From positions 2,751,501 to 2,815,500 of the forward strand of contig OY979718.1 in NCBI GenBank assembly GCA_963855995.1: a DNA stretch of 64,000 bases, given 5' to 3'. Positions within the stretch are counted from its first letter, which is position 1; every line of letters begins with the position of its first letter. Both the position numbers and the translations under genes were made by a program. The notes beneath the pieces are model-generated. The model was not told the DNA's origin. It made no database searches and saw only the letters and a program-made list of their open reading frames with translations. Shown here in pieces: positions 1 to 12,299 of the stretch. The stretch is from Muricea muricata (taxonomy: Eukaryota; Cnidaria; Anthozoa; Malacalcyonacea; Plexauridae).

Positions 1-190
1 GACTTCATTTTGTTGTCACGACGTCTAAAATCATTTGAAAATGGCTACTCTTGAATGTTTTGAAAATCTTATTTGGCTTAAAATAACAATTCGAACAAAT
101 AAGTTAGAATATTTATTATACAACTAAACCTTTCCTTCTTTAAAATGTTCAACAATACAACCATTTTCAATCGCGTGACCACAAAATGAC
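1..190. repeat. Foldback MITE-like repeat, left edge at window start
   Basis: The first about 45 bases and bases 145-190 are imperfect inverted repeats of each other (GACTTCATTTTGTTGTCAC against the reverse complement of GTGACCACAAAATGACGTC), followed inward by a second matching stretch around GAAAATGG. This is the shape of a short non-autonomous DNA transposon. The left end may lie outside the window. No coding potential. Bases 191-500 hold nothing I can name. Confidence 0.5.
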
Positions 191-501
191 GTCATTAAGC
201 ATAAGGTCTATTATGAATTTATTTAAGAGAAGTATGAATTAAGAAACATCACCCATGTGGTAATTTGTGGACGTACTTTAATGTGGGACAAGCAAAGTCA
301 CTTAAATGTGGAAACATGCAAATTATATTGAATAGTCTATTATATACATTTATTCTTACACAACAGTTAATTAAAAACATATAAATTAAATATTTTGTTG
401 AAGAAAAAATATATTACAAATTATTGTTGGAAACAGTGCTTACTAGTGATATATAACTAAGAGCCAAACATTATTTACATGTGCAGTACATAGAAGTCTA
501 A

Positions 502-3500
502 TTATTCACTGCTTTCTTCTTCATCATCAGCAACTGTATAGTGCACTAGAATGTTCTTTTTGTGTCGTTGAATCCATTCCGCAAATTTCTTTTTGTCAAA
601 CGAGAATGTTGGGTCACTTGAAATTTGTAGGAAAGACTCAAATGTTCTTCCTTCTTTGCTAAAAGGTCTTAGGCCTCGCAAGTCCGAGCTTATTATTTTT
701 TCATCATTGCTTGACGACTTATGGGAGTGGGTTGTTGACTTAGGGTGAATGTGCACTTGGTGCTGATATGCCTCAACAATCTTTGAAACACCACCTGAAG
801 CCTTGCTCGCCCTAGTGATTGCCTTTTCAGTCTTGTTGGCACCCATTGACTTAATGAGCTTCTTCATTTCGCAGTTCCGGTTTTCCTGGAATAAATCAAT
901 TTCTATATTTTTACCGGAACCGCCTTTCCAATTAACCGTAGCAGCCCATTTGCAGCGTTTGGCCTCTGCTTTTGATAGCAGCACTTCGCATTGGAGGATA
1001 TTGATGAGCATCTCGATTGCAAACTCATTGAATTCGGGTGTTGAGAAGAAATGGATTAAGAGCAACTTTCTTAGGATCAATAAGTGATCACCATTACCCG
1101 TGGATACAGCATCCTTAAAATCAGCCAGTATCAAGAAACACTTAATAAGATTAACCCCATAACACCAAATGCCATCTGTCACCTTATCGTCACCATGAAA
1201 AACAAACTCGTCCAGAAAATTGTCTATTGCATTCCGTAGGTACGTTTGCTTGTAATCTTCTTTCAAAGCATGCAAGTCACCATGAGGACCGTTCGCTGTT
1301 GGTTTGTGTTTTGTATCACCCATTTGGAAAAATTCCAGCAAGGCTTCGAGGACAAAACACTTACCAACACTGAAGAACAGCTGCTCACAGTCCTCATAGT
1401 GCTTGACATCAACTGTGACGTTTCTTCTATTCAGCTTTTCTCTGAAAAAGCGAAGAGTTCCCTTTTCTCGCCCAGAGTTCTTGTAAAGTTTCTTGAATAC
1501 AGTCTAAACAAATTAATAAAACACTTTGGTATTCATTATTATCCCAAGTGTAATGCTGTACAGGCATAGCTCAATTTTTTTTACTAATGCTACGCTAGCA
1601 GTAAGTTATTTTCTCAAAATATTGCATCGTTAAGTACTGCACAAATGTTAGCGGTGATTTTAATCATGATTTTCTATCATGATCGATGTTTTCACCATCA
1701 CCTTCCATGCAGGAAGCCCACATCTCCAGTGACAAATTCATCTGAGCAAACGCCTTTATTTTAACCCTGGAATTACATTCATGTGATTGTTGTTTTAATG
1801 ATTGTTTTTATGTACTGTAGTCAGTTGACCTAACAATTAAATTGTATCATATAAATATCATATAGTACCTTCAAGAAACTTCTCTTGGTATGCCAATCCA
1901 CAATACAGATTGGATACAGGTGGTCCAACCTTTGCTTTGCCGAGTGACATCCAGCTCGAAGATCTCGTGCTCCAGCGAAGCGAACTCGAGTGAGTTGATC
2001 ACCAAAGCATGGTATTTTTACACCATGCAATGGATCACAGTCAGAAGCAACTGGAGGGAAATGTGAAGCAGGTTGGTCTGGTCTAGACGTGGTTCCAATT
2101 GTGGGGGTGGTATCATCACTGGATTCTGTATTTGGTGAGCACAGTCCAGCAGCTGTATATATTTCATGTGTCCACTTTTCAAGCTGGTCCAGAACGTCCA
2201 CAACCTCAGCGTATTTCTTTTCATCTTTCATGACGACAGGCATGGTGATGACTTCTGACTTTCTTGCCATTTCTTCAGCATGACTGCAAACAGTGCTTTC
2301 AGACATATATGGTTTGAACATTGCAAAACAAGGGAAATGTTCAAATAAAAGCTTGGCAACAAGTATTCTATATCGGTTTCGAATTGCCTCCAATTCCAGT
2401 GGACTGATATCCACCAACTGATGAACATTGCAATCCTTCAGATCTTGCTGAGGACCGGAATTGGGCAATCCTTTGTCAGAAACCCTGTTGAATACAATAC
2501 TTGTTGCCACAGCATGAACACTCTTGTTTTGCACTTCCTGCCTCATGTCATGTGTCTTCTCCTCCCAATCAATATTGTCTAGTACATAAACAAACCTATG
2601 GCCAGCCTTCACCAATTCTGCAGCGTGATCAATAAATTGCTTTCCAATGTCATCGAGAAGGGGATACTTCATGTTTGGTTCAAGGCACAAACCATATTTA
2701 TTCAAGCGGGAAATCAGCTAAAAGAATTTATTCATAAAAAATTATTCAGACATTAGGTTTCCAAGGTATATTAATTACTAATCATACCTCATAATGTATT
2801 TATGCAAACATGTAATCAAAAATTTCTTCATGTTTTACATTTTACTCTGACACTCAGTTGAGAATCTTACCTCTTCAATTTAAAATTAATAGAGTTTTGG
2901 AAGCTTTAGATTGTTTTAGAGGTTCAGAAGAATTATCAATCCCTGCATCTGAGTACTGTATGTTAGAACCATCATAGTTAACCCACTAAGAGGCTAAGTT
3001 TAATCCCACTGCAAGCAAAATAGTTTTGCATTGCACAGGTAAAAAGTAAGCAGGTGCACTTGGCTACATTGCAGCTAACTGGGTTGACTATTTGTTATTT
3101 ATTATTTATTAAAGATGTTTTATTGGCAAGTAAAATTGCCTTGTGTTAGACAAGTAAAAAAGTGGGGTAACAAGCACAGTTGTTTAGTGTTAGAAACGAC
3201 TTATGAGAAAATGTAACCAGGACACTTAGGCAAGATGATTTTGCAAGTCAATGGGGAAGCTCTGTAGCTAAATGGCAGATCCAGGGTAAGTCAAAATAAA
3301 TTACAGCAGCTCAATTTAAAATTCAAAATAACTTTATAACAATGTCATAAGTTGTGAATTTCAAAAGAATAAAATCTAACCAATGAAGTTGCTTTGAAGG
3401 TATTTTGAAATGTAAATATATCCTAGAATGAGCTGTGGTAATTTATTTTGCTAGATCCGCCACTGCTGTAGCTCAATAGATTAGTTAACCCGTAGAGCTG

Positions 3501-4693
3501 CAATGCACCCCAGTGCACAACACTTATTTTTTACTTGCATAATGACAGACATTTGTTATACTTGTCAATGAGGTGCCAAGCTTTGCTGCTTAATGGATCA
3601 ATGGCACTGAAAAACTGATTAATACTTACATTTGATTACTAGGATGAAAACTGAGATCATAGTTTAACAAAATCTTCAAGTATTAAAGTATGACTTACAT
3701 TTACAGATGACTGGCCTTCTATCAACAAAACAGAATTGATTCTCTGAATTCTGCTTAACTCATGGCATCGTAAGAACATCATGATGCCATAAATTAAGCA
3801 TACTGCAGGAAGCTTTTTTTCTGGGTAGATGCTGCTTTCCAGAAGAGTTGAAAGAATGCCATTGGTAACTGGACACCTGGTAGCCAACTCCTCTAACACC
3901 TCTGACATCCAACTGTCACTTGACATGCCATCATAACCCCTTTGTCTTAGAACAGATGGTTCAGTTCTTCTGGCAACATCAATAAGCTCTTTGTTTGCTT
4001 TGTATAATACTTCCCCGCTCTATAAAGCAGAATTGATACATATATCTATAAATATCCTCGAAGCATGTATTCCAAAGTGACTAAATAACCATGCAGATCA
4101 TCATTTAATTTCGAGAAAATTTAGAAAGAAAGCCTGGTATAAAATTTAACATGCATATTCATAATATACTAAATTTGGCACGGGCATCAAAGCATGCATT
4201 ATTCATAGGGTTGAATAGTCAAAAAAAAAATCTATAGATAAAAATCACTGGAGTAAAATTTACTTACATGCAAAGAGCTTTCAGATTGTCCTGGCGCACC
4301 AGCGGAGGAAAAATCAAGACTTCGTCGGCGAGATCCCCCAGTTGCTTGAACTTTTGCTGGGGGTTTGGCTACAGACGGCGATAATTCTAAGCAACGTTTA
4401 GTGCGAACGTCTTCAGTTTTTAACTTTTTTTGTGTCTCAGTTATAACGTTTCTATATTGGCTGAAATTGTTCAATCTTCTTACACATGCACGACAAGCCA
4501 AGTGCGGAAGGTTTGTATCTTGTGGAAGCTTACCACCGTAAACTGCTTCAGCGTTGCGTAAAATATTTGCGTCTCGAAACAAATTTCTGCTGTAATTTGG
4601 ATCCGCAACAGAATCGCAAAGTCTGCAGCGCGAAATAACCGTCGATCCAGATAGCTTTTTATAGAGCTTTTTTGGCGTGTCTTTGCCGGCCAT
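502..4693 (-). CDS. ZAD-like zinc finger + DUF6589 protein, four exons
   Basis: Four exons join in one frame with consensus borders: 4693-4268 (142 codons), 4019-3699 (107), 2717-1869 (283) and 1503-502 (333 plus stop), 865 aa in total; every intron is phase 0. Exon 1 starts at ATG 4693 and carries a ZAD-like pattern: C23-x2-C26, then C67-x2-C70 followed by VRRLNNFSQYRN. Exons 2-4 match the DUF6589 family as I know it, including VLDNIDWEEKTHDMR early in exon 3 and the CIVDWHTKRSFLK|TVFKKLY join across intron 3. The C terminus is acidic (DDEEESSE). DUF6589 proteins are abundant in cnidarians and fungi, have unknown function and often look transposon-derived. No frameshift or stop interrupts the model, so it may be active or recently active. 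The function is not known. Confidence 0.82.
3270..3465. mobile_element. hAT-type MITE in intron 2 of the DUF6589 gene
   Basis: The ends are inverted (CAGTGGCGGATCTAG on the right arm, a decayed version on the left, with AATAAATTAC further in). The exact 8-bp direct repeat CTGTAGCT flanks it at 3262-3269 and 3466-3473. An 8-bp target duplication with CAGNGGCGGATC-type ends is typical of hAT elements. It is too short to code. Confidence 0.75.
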
Positions 4694-4969
4694 CGACGCA
4701 AGATGAATGAACAGTGACTTGAAATATGATCCAGTTCCATGATCAAAATGTAATTTAATACTCTATTTATGTGATGTAATGTTATTATTACTCTCAACGG
4801 CGTTTGTATACAAATATATTTTGGAAATATTGCACTTGGAACAATTTCAGATTCGAGCTAAACCTGTAAAAAAATTCCTTCGCTAAATACTGCACCCCTA
4901 CCACCCCTCCCTACGTAATTTTTAATTTACCACCAAAAATATTGGTGTTCACGTGACCAGCCCCAGCCA

Positions 4970-5021
4970 GGGTCTTTGCCGGAGCGCCGGGCGTAGGTAA
5001 AAGAGCCTGGGTACGAGGTTG
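4970..5021. mobile_element. MITE end fragment abutting duplicated block A
   Basis: The segment ending GAGCCTGGGTACGAGGTTG matches the right end of the MITE at 58797-59019 (GAGGCCCTGGGAACGAGGTTG, differing at a few bases). The match stops where the A/A' duplication begins. Confidence 0.5.
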
Positions 5022-5049
5022 TTTTTTACAGTGCATTGCTAATCTACTG

Positions 5050-5460
5050 TCAATAAAAGTCATCTTCCAGGAACATTTGTTGAAGGGACTTTTTTGTTTT
5101 ATTTTTATTTTCGTTTTTTATCCCATTCCCAGAATCTTTTCCATCCACACAGTTCTTGCCATTTTCGCCATCTTTCCCATTTTCACCGTCTTTCCCATCT
5201 TCGCCGTTTCCTCCATTGCCACCATTGCCACCCTTCCCACCGTTGCATCCATTACCACCATTACCACCATTACCGCCGAAGCCCCCGTCGCCACCGTCAC
5301 CGCCGTTGCCACCGTTCCCACCATTCCCACCATTCCCACCACTACCACCATTGCCGCCATTACTTCCACGATTTCCGAACAGACTACTACTGCAAGAATC
5401 GCCAAAATTACACAGGAATGCCAATATCAACAGCACAAGTATAGTACGTTTGAGTATCAT
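5050..5460 (-). CDS. Secreted glycine-rich (GGN)n protein, block A
   Basis: Single-exon ORF of 136 aa from ATG 5460. Residues 1-22 form a signal peptide (basic start, then a VLLILAFL core); cleavage is expected near S22-C23. Residues 31-82 are GGN/GGD triplets, and 83-108 switch to acidic GxD/GEN repeats. C72 and C104 interrupt the repeat. The tail after the basic KTKK (121-124) is SLQQMFLEDDFY, which resembles the start of the EF-hand segment of the gene at 9675 (SSQQAFSLDFALFD), so this looks like a relative that lost its EF-hands. It differs from the A' copy by two residues (N103D and T122A). GGX repeats suggest an extended structural or matrix protein. No AATAAA is visible before the end of the duplicated block. 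Confidence 0.8.
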   Translation of the reverse strand: MILKRTILVLLILAFLCNFGDSCSSSLFGNRGSNGGNGGSGGNGGNGGNGGNGGDGGDGGFGGNGGNGGNGCNGGKGGNGGNGGNGEDGKDGENGKDGENGKNCVDGKDSGNGIKNENKNKTKKSLQQMFLEDDFY

Positions 5461-6351
5461 TTTTGAATGAATGAAATTTCACTTCTTGTTGACTCGTTCT
5501 ACTGTGATTTCAAGCTTCACCGTCGGTGTTTTCGCCCACTGCATGCCGCATTGCTCAGGCCACTTGCTTTAAAGACGTGGGGCGAAGCCTGTCACGCAAT
5601 CTACGTACTTCCGCTAGTTCAAAAGAATAATAATTATGAAAACTTTATATTGCATTTTTTGGTGTATACAATTGTTAATCTCACTTATTAAAGGCAACTT
5701 GCAATCGACTGCTTGAGTCTCTAATAACGTAAACGCGAATATATACATAACTGTATTTAGTCATGCTATGCAAATATTTCTGCGTTTAATTCAAACACCG
5801 TAAATATTCTAAATTTACATATCACCAAACCGCGCGTCGGCTTATATAAAATCATATATCTATAACAAACAATAAATTACAATAAAGTATCCAATTTTTA
5901 AAAGTTATTAATAGTTCTGGAAAAGCATTCATTTGCGAAAATGCCAAGAGAGCTAATCGAACGATTGAAAAACTTTACTGATTTGAATTTGTCATTTTGT
6001 TCCATGAATTTAATAGTTAATTGTTTGAATTATATTTTAGTGCCCGTTTTCACGGGAGCCCAATACCAATCTGGACATATCGTTATATATAAAAAAAATC
6101 AACTATTTTCTGTTCTTCGAAGAAGTTCTTCATCGAATATCTCGCATAGGCGCGTATATGTATATTCATCGCAAAGAGGTGAAAACGTTTTAAATCCACG
6201 GATAATCAATGCTTAAGGGTGAAATTAAGCATAACCAGGCGTACATGCCATATATGCAAATCTTACACTTGGATAAGAAATGTGCATAATAAATGAAAAA
6301 CTCTTAAAACAGATGTAAAAAACAAATGTCGTTGCGTTAAAGATAAGCTTC

Positions 6352-6650
6352 CTGTTATAAGTGCGGGTTGTTGAAGGGCATTGCCTTGTTTGATATAACA
6401 TGCGTAACGTACAGTGTTAATAAGAAACACGAATTGATTGAGTGCGGGTCAACAGAATTTTGGTGCAGAAGCAATTTGCTGAACTTATAAACTTCGAATT
6501 AATAAACTTCGTTGATAAGTAATTAGAAATATTAATTTACATTAAGGTATCTCAATAAACACTTAATAAAGCTTTTTGGAATTGAATTAATTAAAAAGTA
6601 ATCTAGTAATTATTTTACTTGGAATATTTCAGTATGTATTTCAGTAATAT
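6352..6650 (+). pseudogene. Ghost copy of the EF-hand gene: flanks kept, coding part gone
   Basis: CCTGTTATAAGTGCGGG, then TTGAGTGCGGGTCAACAG, correspond to the 5' flank and leader of the gene at 9675. GAAGCAATTTGCTGA and the AATAAACTTCGTTGATAAG stretch, then ACTTGGAATA, correspond in order to the last codons and 3' UTR of the same gene. The signal peptide, glycine repeat and EF-hands between them are missing. The same ghost is present in A' at about 34288-34577, so the loss predates the duplication. Confidence 0.6.
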
Positions 6651-7534
6651 CTCGGTACGTATTTTCTTGTTTAATAACGTAGCAATGAATTATAATTATA
6701 GCTAGTACATACCCGCTCTTGATAATTCTGTGATTTGATGACAACTTGCTACATTTGCACAACAAAAGAAATCGACGCTCGCATTTTTGAGAGCAGACTT
6801 AATCACGAAAATACTTAGCCATGATGAACAAGTGATCGTGGCAGCTCAAAATATTTGGTGTATCTCCAGTTTTACATGGAATGCACCCTGGACTATACAA
6901 CGTAGGAATGTGAAGCGCTTTAAGCAGCTTTGATAGGCGATGATTTTCAATTTAAATGATGAAATCCTCTCAGATTTTTGAACAAAATTTGGTGCTTTTG
7001 TTTGTATTTAAATTCTGTCTAGCTACCCCTCATTTTGTTTGTTTTCAAAAATCATTAACTACTGTTTTGCAGGATAATTAACGAGATAGCTGCATTCTTC
7101 AGAGCTAGTCAGCATCCAGTAATTTTGTCATGCTAAAATTAACTACAGAGACTTTATTCAGCGAATGAAGATCAACGATATACGCTTTTTTAACTAGGAT
7201 TACAATTGGGTGAACAGGCTTTCCCTTTCAACCAACTATATCTATGAGTAATGAAGTTACTTATGATTTAAGGAACAAGCGTAATTTCCAACTGCCCACC
7301 GCAAGAACTAATAGGTTTTTAAGATCTTTTACTCCTGCGAGCATCAGAGAATTCTCGTAGATTTGTATATTATTAAATTATATCGTATTTTAGTCCATTT
7401 TCTTAATTATATTGCATAATTTCAGTCAGTTTTTATTATACCTCAATTAGTTAACAATAAATTATAGTATCTATGCATGTATATGTAGCACGTAATTCAG
7501 TTGTAATATAGCTGCAAAGTGTTCATTTGAATTA

Positions 7535-7575
7535 AACTATCTATCTATCTACCTCTCTATCTATCTACCTACAGC
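7535..7575. repeat. CTAT/CTAC tetranucleotide microsatellite
   Basis: A short run of CTAT and CTAC units, also present in copy A' at about 35487-35521. Confidence 0.8.
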
Positions 7576-8020
7576 ATCCAGTGATTTCGTCATTTCGCTA
7601 TAAAGTAAGAATGATTTAAATAATTTTAATTGAATGGCGCAATACTTGAAAAAATGATCGACAGCGCCACTTTATATGCATATAGCTAAGGATGCCAGTA
7701 TTTGTAATTGGTCGCATACCAAAGCAATTAAGGTCCCAGTTACACGATACCGGATTACTACCAGAGCGACACCAAATTTTACTATTTCATGGGCGAGATA
7801 GCATTTAAAATAATGAAGATCTAATAAAACTAATCAAAAACTGCCGAGATGAAAAGTTTCAAAAGCAGACAAGACCTAAAAGCGTCTTAACTTGGTATCA
7901 CTTCGAGTTGAATCCGGTATCTTGTAATTCTGCCAAAAAGAAAAACGTTTTTGTTTATAGCTACATGATTCTTAGGAGAAGTATAGTGGAAAATTGTTCC
8001 GAACTGTTGTTAAATATTGA

Positions 8021-8432
8021 AGTACCTATGACACGAAATTTTGTGTTACGTTTTATTTAATGCATTGCAAAGATTACTTAAAATGATAATGTAATGACAA
8101 CGGTAATTTTGTTCTTACTGTTTTCCTTCTCGAGATATTCAACTTTGTTCTATATGCAAATAATACAACGTGTGACATCTGCATAACGAGTTATCAAAAA
8201 GCGTCTTTGTCTTCAAAAGTGCTCAAAATATTGCACACACAAATACTTCATCATGGCTGACGCATATTTAAATGTAGCTTTAGTCACATGTTGTATTATT
8301 TGCTTATCTAACAAAGTTAAATATCTCCCGAAGGAAGAGGGTAAGAAAAAAATTACCAAAGAAGTTGTCTTATCACTTTTAAATAATCTTTGCAACGCAT
8401 AAAATAAATCGTTGGACAAAATTTCGTAAAAA
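8021..8432. mobile_element. K-family MITE with long inverted repeats, block A copy
   Basis: The left arm (CCTATGACACGAAATTTTGT and about 110 bases after it) is the imperfect reverse complement of the right arm up to about 8432. The same family is found at 35969-36441 and, larger and nested, at 51692-53084. The 82-residue ORF on its minus strand is only a reading of the arms. Compared with A' it lacks 63 bases near 8278. Confidence 0.7.
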
Positions 8433-9574
8433 TGGGCAGTTTCAAAGGAAACAAACATCATCTCGTTGACACTTTTGTTCCGGTCGCCTCATGGAAGTAG
8501 TCATTAAGATACTCCTAAGGGCTTTAAACATCCTTCCTCATGTTTTTTTCATGCTGTCACTGATGTTGTTGTTTTGCCCGCTGTATTACCACGCAAGGTG
8601 GGGTTTAAAAGTGCGAAGGCAATCGAAATGCATGAGAAGGACTTGATTGGCAGAGGAATCCAAAGAATCATAATCCAAAAATAGGTTGGCTTTCCTGTTA
8701 TGTAATTTGGTTTAATATTGAAATTTACGAAATACGACGTAGGTATCCTGATAGGGCGGAACGAAGTGGCTATTTCTATATTAATGTTGAGCTGGATATG
8801 TGAAACGTTTTGTCACGAAAGTTTAAAAAAACATTACTGGCAATAATATAATGGGCTATTTTCCCCCCAAGAATTCACTGTGGGTTCTGTGTTTCAATAA
8901 TTAGCATGCAGTTGGGGTTTTTACAACTGCCCTTGAATTTCCTCTAGTTCGCATTGTCTTGGCAAATAGAAATTCGTTTTAAAAGAATTAACGTTGTCTT
9001 TCGTTTGTGTGACGTGAAAATATAAAGCAGCAACTTCATTTTTTGATCGAAGCATATTTTCTGCAAGTAAATATCGAAGGCTTTTATGAAAAGATTTTAT
9101 TTTAAAATTGACTGCTGAGGAAATAAGAGATCAACTGTGCCGCATTTTTAGAGTACTTAAACTTAAGGAGCCAGAAAAAAAATTAAAGGAGGTGTGACCT
9201 TTCATTGCATGAAGTTGTTTGGACCACGAAGAAGTGGCGATATTGGCTTTCATTAAGGAGCTCTTAATATATTGTTTAAGCCAAATGCGTGTGTCCTACT
9301 TGAAGACTACAAATATATATTAGAAAAAATGAACTCAAATTTCTTGACTCTCGCAAAACTGTGTTAGAAAAATGCACATGCAAGATATTGTAATTTGACA
9401 TTGTAATGAAACAAATACTTTTTATGTCGTGACATAAAATCATGCAGACATCCTGTTATGTGAGTGCTGACGAACATTCCTTTTTTGGTATCAGCCAATC
9501 AGAGAAAGCAACGTACATTCCTTTTAGTGATTAGAATCAATAATACTGCCTGGAATAATCAATTAGCGCAAGCA

Positions 9575-9580
9575 TATAAA
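9575..9580 (+). promoter_or_regulatory. TATA box of the block A EF-hand gene
   Basis: TATAAA lies 95 bases before the ATG at 9675 and is kept in A' at 37583-37588. This predicts a start of transcription near 9605. Confidence 0.6.
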
Positions 9581-9674
9581 TCGAACGGGACACTGCAATC
9601 TGGTATTGAGTGCGAAGAGATTTGAATGACGGACAACAGCTGATTCGAACGAAAATACAAATCTTAAAGCAATA

Positions 9675-10043
9675 ATGATGCTCAAGCATTTTCTACTCGT
9701 ACTGCTGTTAGCAGGACTCTGGTCTTTCAGCTACTCATGCAGTCGAGGCAATGGTGGCCGTGGTGGAAATGGCGGAAATTCGAGAGGTAATGGCAATGGT
9801 GGAAACGGTGGTAGTGGTGGAAACGGCCGCAAACGATCGTCGCAACAGGCCTTCTCACTCGATTTTGCTCTATTTGACGCCGACGGCGATGGCAAGATTT
9901 CTCGTGCAGAATTCTTGGATCTTCAGCCTGACCACGAGAGTCTTTTCGATAAAGCAGACACAAACGGAGATGATTATGTAGACTGCAAAGAGTTCTCTGC
10001 TGTGGTGGACGCTTTTGGTGGAGAAGCAAATTGCGAGCAATAA
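9675..10043 (+). CDS. Secreted glycine-rich EF-hand preproprotein, block A
   Basis: Single exon, 122 aa. Residues 1-21 are a signal peptide (HFLLVLLLAGLWSF core) with C22 just after the likely cleavage point. Residues 25-51 are GGN-type glycine repeats. GRKR (51-54) is a furin/convertase-like site, and its Gly could support amidation of the released N-terminal peptide. Two canonical 12-residue EF-hand loops follow: D68-E79 (DADGDGKISRAE) and D95-E106 (DTNGDDYVDCKE), with acidic residues at positions 1, 3, 5, 9 and 12 as expected for Ca2+ binding. C104 lies in loop 2 and C120 near the end. It is probably secreted and Ca2+-binding; its role is unknown. A TATA box lies 95 bases upstream, and AATAAA occurs at the stop and at 10086. 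The A' copy differs strikingly in the C-terminal half. Confidence 0.88.
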   Translation: MMLKHFLLVLLLAGLWSFSYSCSRGNGGRGGNGGNSRGNGNGGNGGSGGNGRKRSSQQAFSLDFALFDADGDGKISRAEFLDLQPDHESLFDKADTNGDDYVDCKEFSAVVDAFGGEANCEQ

Positions 10044-10085
10044 ACGTCGTTAATAAGTAGTTAGAAACATTTCAAATAATGTTTT

Positions 10086-10091
10086 AATAAA
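10086..10091 (+). terminator. Poly(A) signal of the block A EF-hand gene
   Basis: AATAAA 43 bases after the stop codon; the A' copy has it at 38094-38099. Another AATAAA overlaps the stop codon itself at 10039-10044. Confidence 0.5.
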
Positions 10092-12299
10092 CGTTCTTTT
10101 AACGTTCATTGTACTTAGTAGAGCTTAATTAATTAATTTAACAGTAATCTAGCAACATTTCACTTGGAATACTTGGAATACTTTAAAAGTGTGAAAAAAT
10201 AAATAATCTCACTATTTTCATGTTGTTTCGTCAATACTGCTGGAAGCCGATAGAAAGTACAAAGCCCTTGATCCAAAACTTGTCTCCGACAAAAAAGATC
10301 AATGCTCTTGTAAAAATCTTCTTTATTTGTAATATCAACTATTTACAAGACAGTTAACCATTATCCTAATCTATTGAGTCCGCCATTCGCACTAGTCCAT
10401 CTTTTCCGCGCTTCGGTACAACGTCTATGACTTGTACATCACAACAGCTCTCATGCACTCAGTTTTGAAAAAAACCTGAAGTAGAGGACACTTATAGTCT
10501 CTATTGAGAAAATGATTATAGCCGTAGTTGAGCAAAAGATCCATAATATCCTACGCTTTGAATGCAATCGTAAGAATTTCCAATCTCGCCGCGGTAAAAC
10601 ATAAAAATTGGCACCTTTGGTTAAAATCTTAGTGTCAAAATGTTTCAACGCTTTTGCCCGTCAATAAGCGATATATCCAAGTACTTTATTGCATATTTAC
10701 ATTAATATGGTCGCATATAATTTTCTACTGTCCGTTCTTGTTGTGTCAAAGTCACCTCTAGGGGTAACCAATGGAGCAGAGAATTTTGATTGTACCAAAA
10801 GTAAGTAAACAATCACACTGGTTTCCTTTGTCATCTGAAGCTACACAGATTGTGAATGGAAAAAATAGCTATAATCATGCACATTTTGCGCCAAATTGTT
10901 AATTTATATGAAACTGAATTATAGCTACAATAATCTTCAATACAATTTTGCTTCAAACCGAACATTTAATAACTAATTCATGTTATATAAGTAGATTCCC
11001 AAAGGGAGGGGTGTGGTTGACCAACGGCTTCGTGCAGGTGAAAAAGTTTTTATCATTATTTAAAACTTTTGCATATTCACTATAAGCGATACCTACTGGA
11101 CTCTACATTATACTAGCTCATAATAGCTTATCCAAAAAAAACCACGTTTGCATTGTATTTTCAGCCAGCACTATGCTCCAGAAAACTAGTAGGTTTGAGC
11201 AGGATATGAATAGTTGATCACAATTAAAACATTTGAAATGTTATATGTAATTATAGACTTTGCATGGTGAAAGTTCATAAAATCAAATTAAAATTAACAT
11301 GGTGTTTCCAGAAATTGTTTATGAATTATATTTGAGTTAAATGTTACCTACTAAATTAACCACTTCCCTATATCTATGCAAAGATCTTAAACGATTAATC
11401 AAATATGGATTTTCCTTTAAGAGAAAATAATCACAGTGCCAAGATTATTTATTCAAATTTTATAAATTAATATAAAGACAAAATTTAACTTTACTTATAA
11501 TGGCTTATTTTTACTAACACCATCCAAGCAAAGCAATCAGTAATGAAAAGCTTCAAAACAGGTCACTGTTGTGCCGAAAGTCGTGGCTTTCTCCAGGCAC
11601 TGCTAACGGTTCCCTTCCACAGAGAAAGTTGGCAAAACTATGCAGTAAAACTTACATAGGGGGCGCGGCTAAGAAAATTTTGAGGCGACACTATTTTTTT
11701 TTTAAATTCTATATTCTTTGCTAATGTTTTACTATAAGAACTGCATCATGATATTCTGCAATACTGCATTCTGAACATCGTATTTACGCCAAACATTTAC
11801 TGAATGAAGAACGCATATTTGTTCCTTTTCTCCCCCCTTCTGCCTCTCACGCCTATGATTACTCTACCCGGGAGGCATCGTCAGCAACGTTGAGTTTTTT
11901 TCGAATTGGAGTTGGACTTCGAGTTGCAATTCAGCGCTATTGTGAATTTAATTTCTAAACATTTTGAAGGACTAGGGATGCGTTGCAGAATAGAAAAATC
12001 GTATAAAAAAATAGAAAAAATAGGAAAACGTTGCTCCTACTGAAAACAGGTTTGTCTTTTCGTTGTACCCACCCTCTCACTAATCAATAACGGCAATTAA
12101 TGTTAAACTAGTGTTCAGGCTCTGCTCAATATCTATTGTCGAACTTGACAAATGCGGTAGCCGAGCGTATGGTAAAGCAGTGGATAAACATTTCATAGCC
12201 CAAATCAATCAGATTTCCACAAAAAAGGTGTTTTCTGGATACAGATACATGAGCTTTAACTAAATATGTAATTTTCACGTGTTGACATGAACTAAAACC

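Noticed and set aside
5077..5470. Long plus-strand ORFs rich in Ile/Thr, His/Tyr or Pro over the glycine-rich genes (also at 32935-33397, 29281-29688, 9727-10029 and 37734-37970)
   Set aside because: They are complementary or shifted readings of GGN repeat codons and lack signal peptides or domain sense of their own.
5941..6216. 91-codon ORF in copy A
   Set aside because: The start codon and frame are broken in copy A' (33841 onward), and the region is not protein-like.
8213..8461. 82-codon minus-strand ORF, also seen in A'
   Set aside because: It lies wholly within the arms of the K-family MITE.
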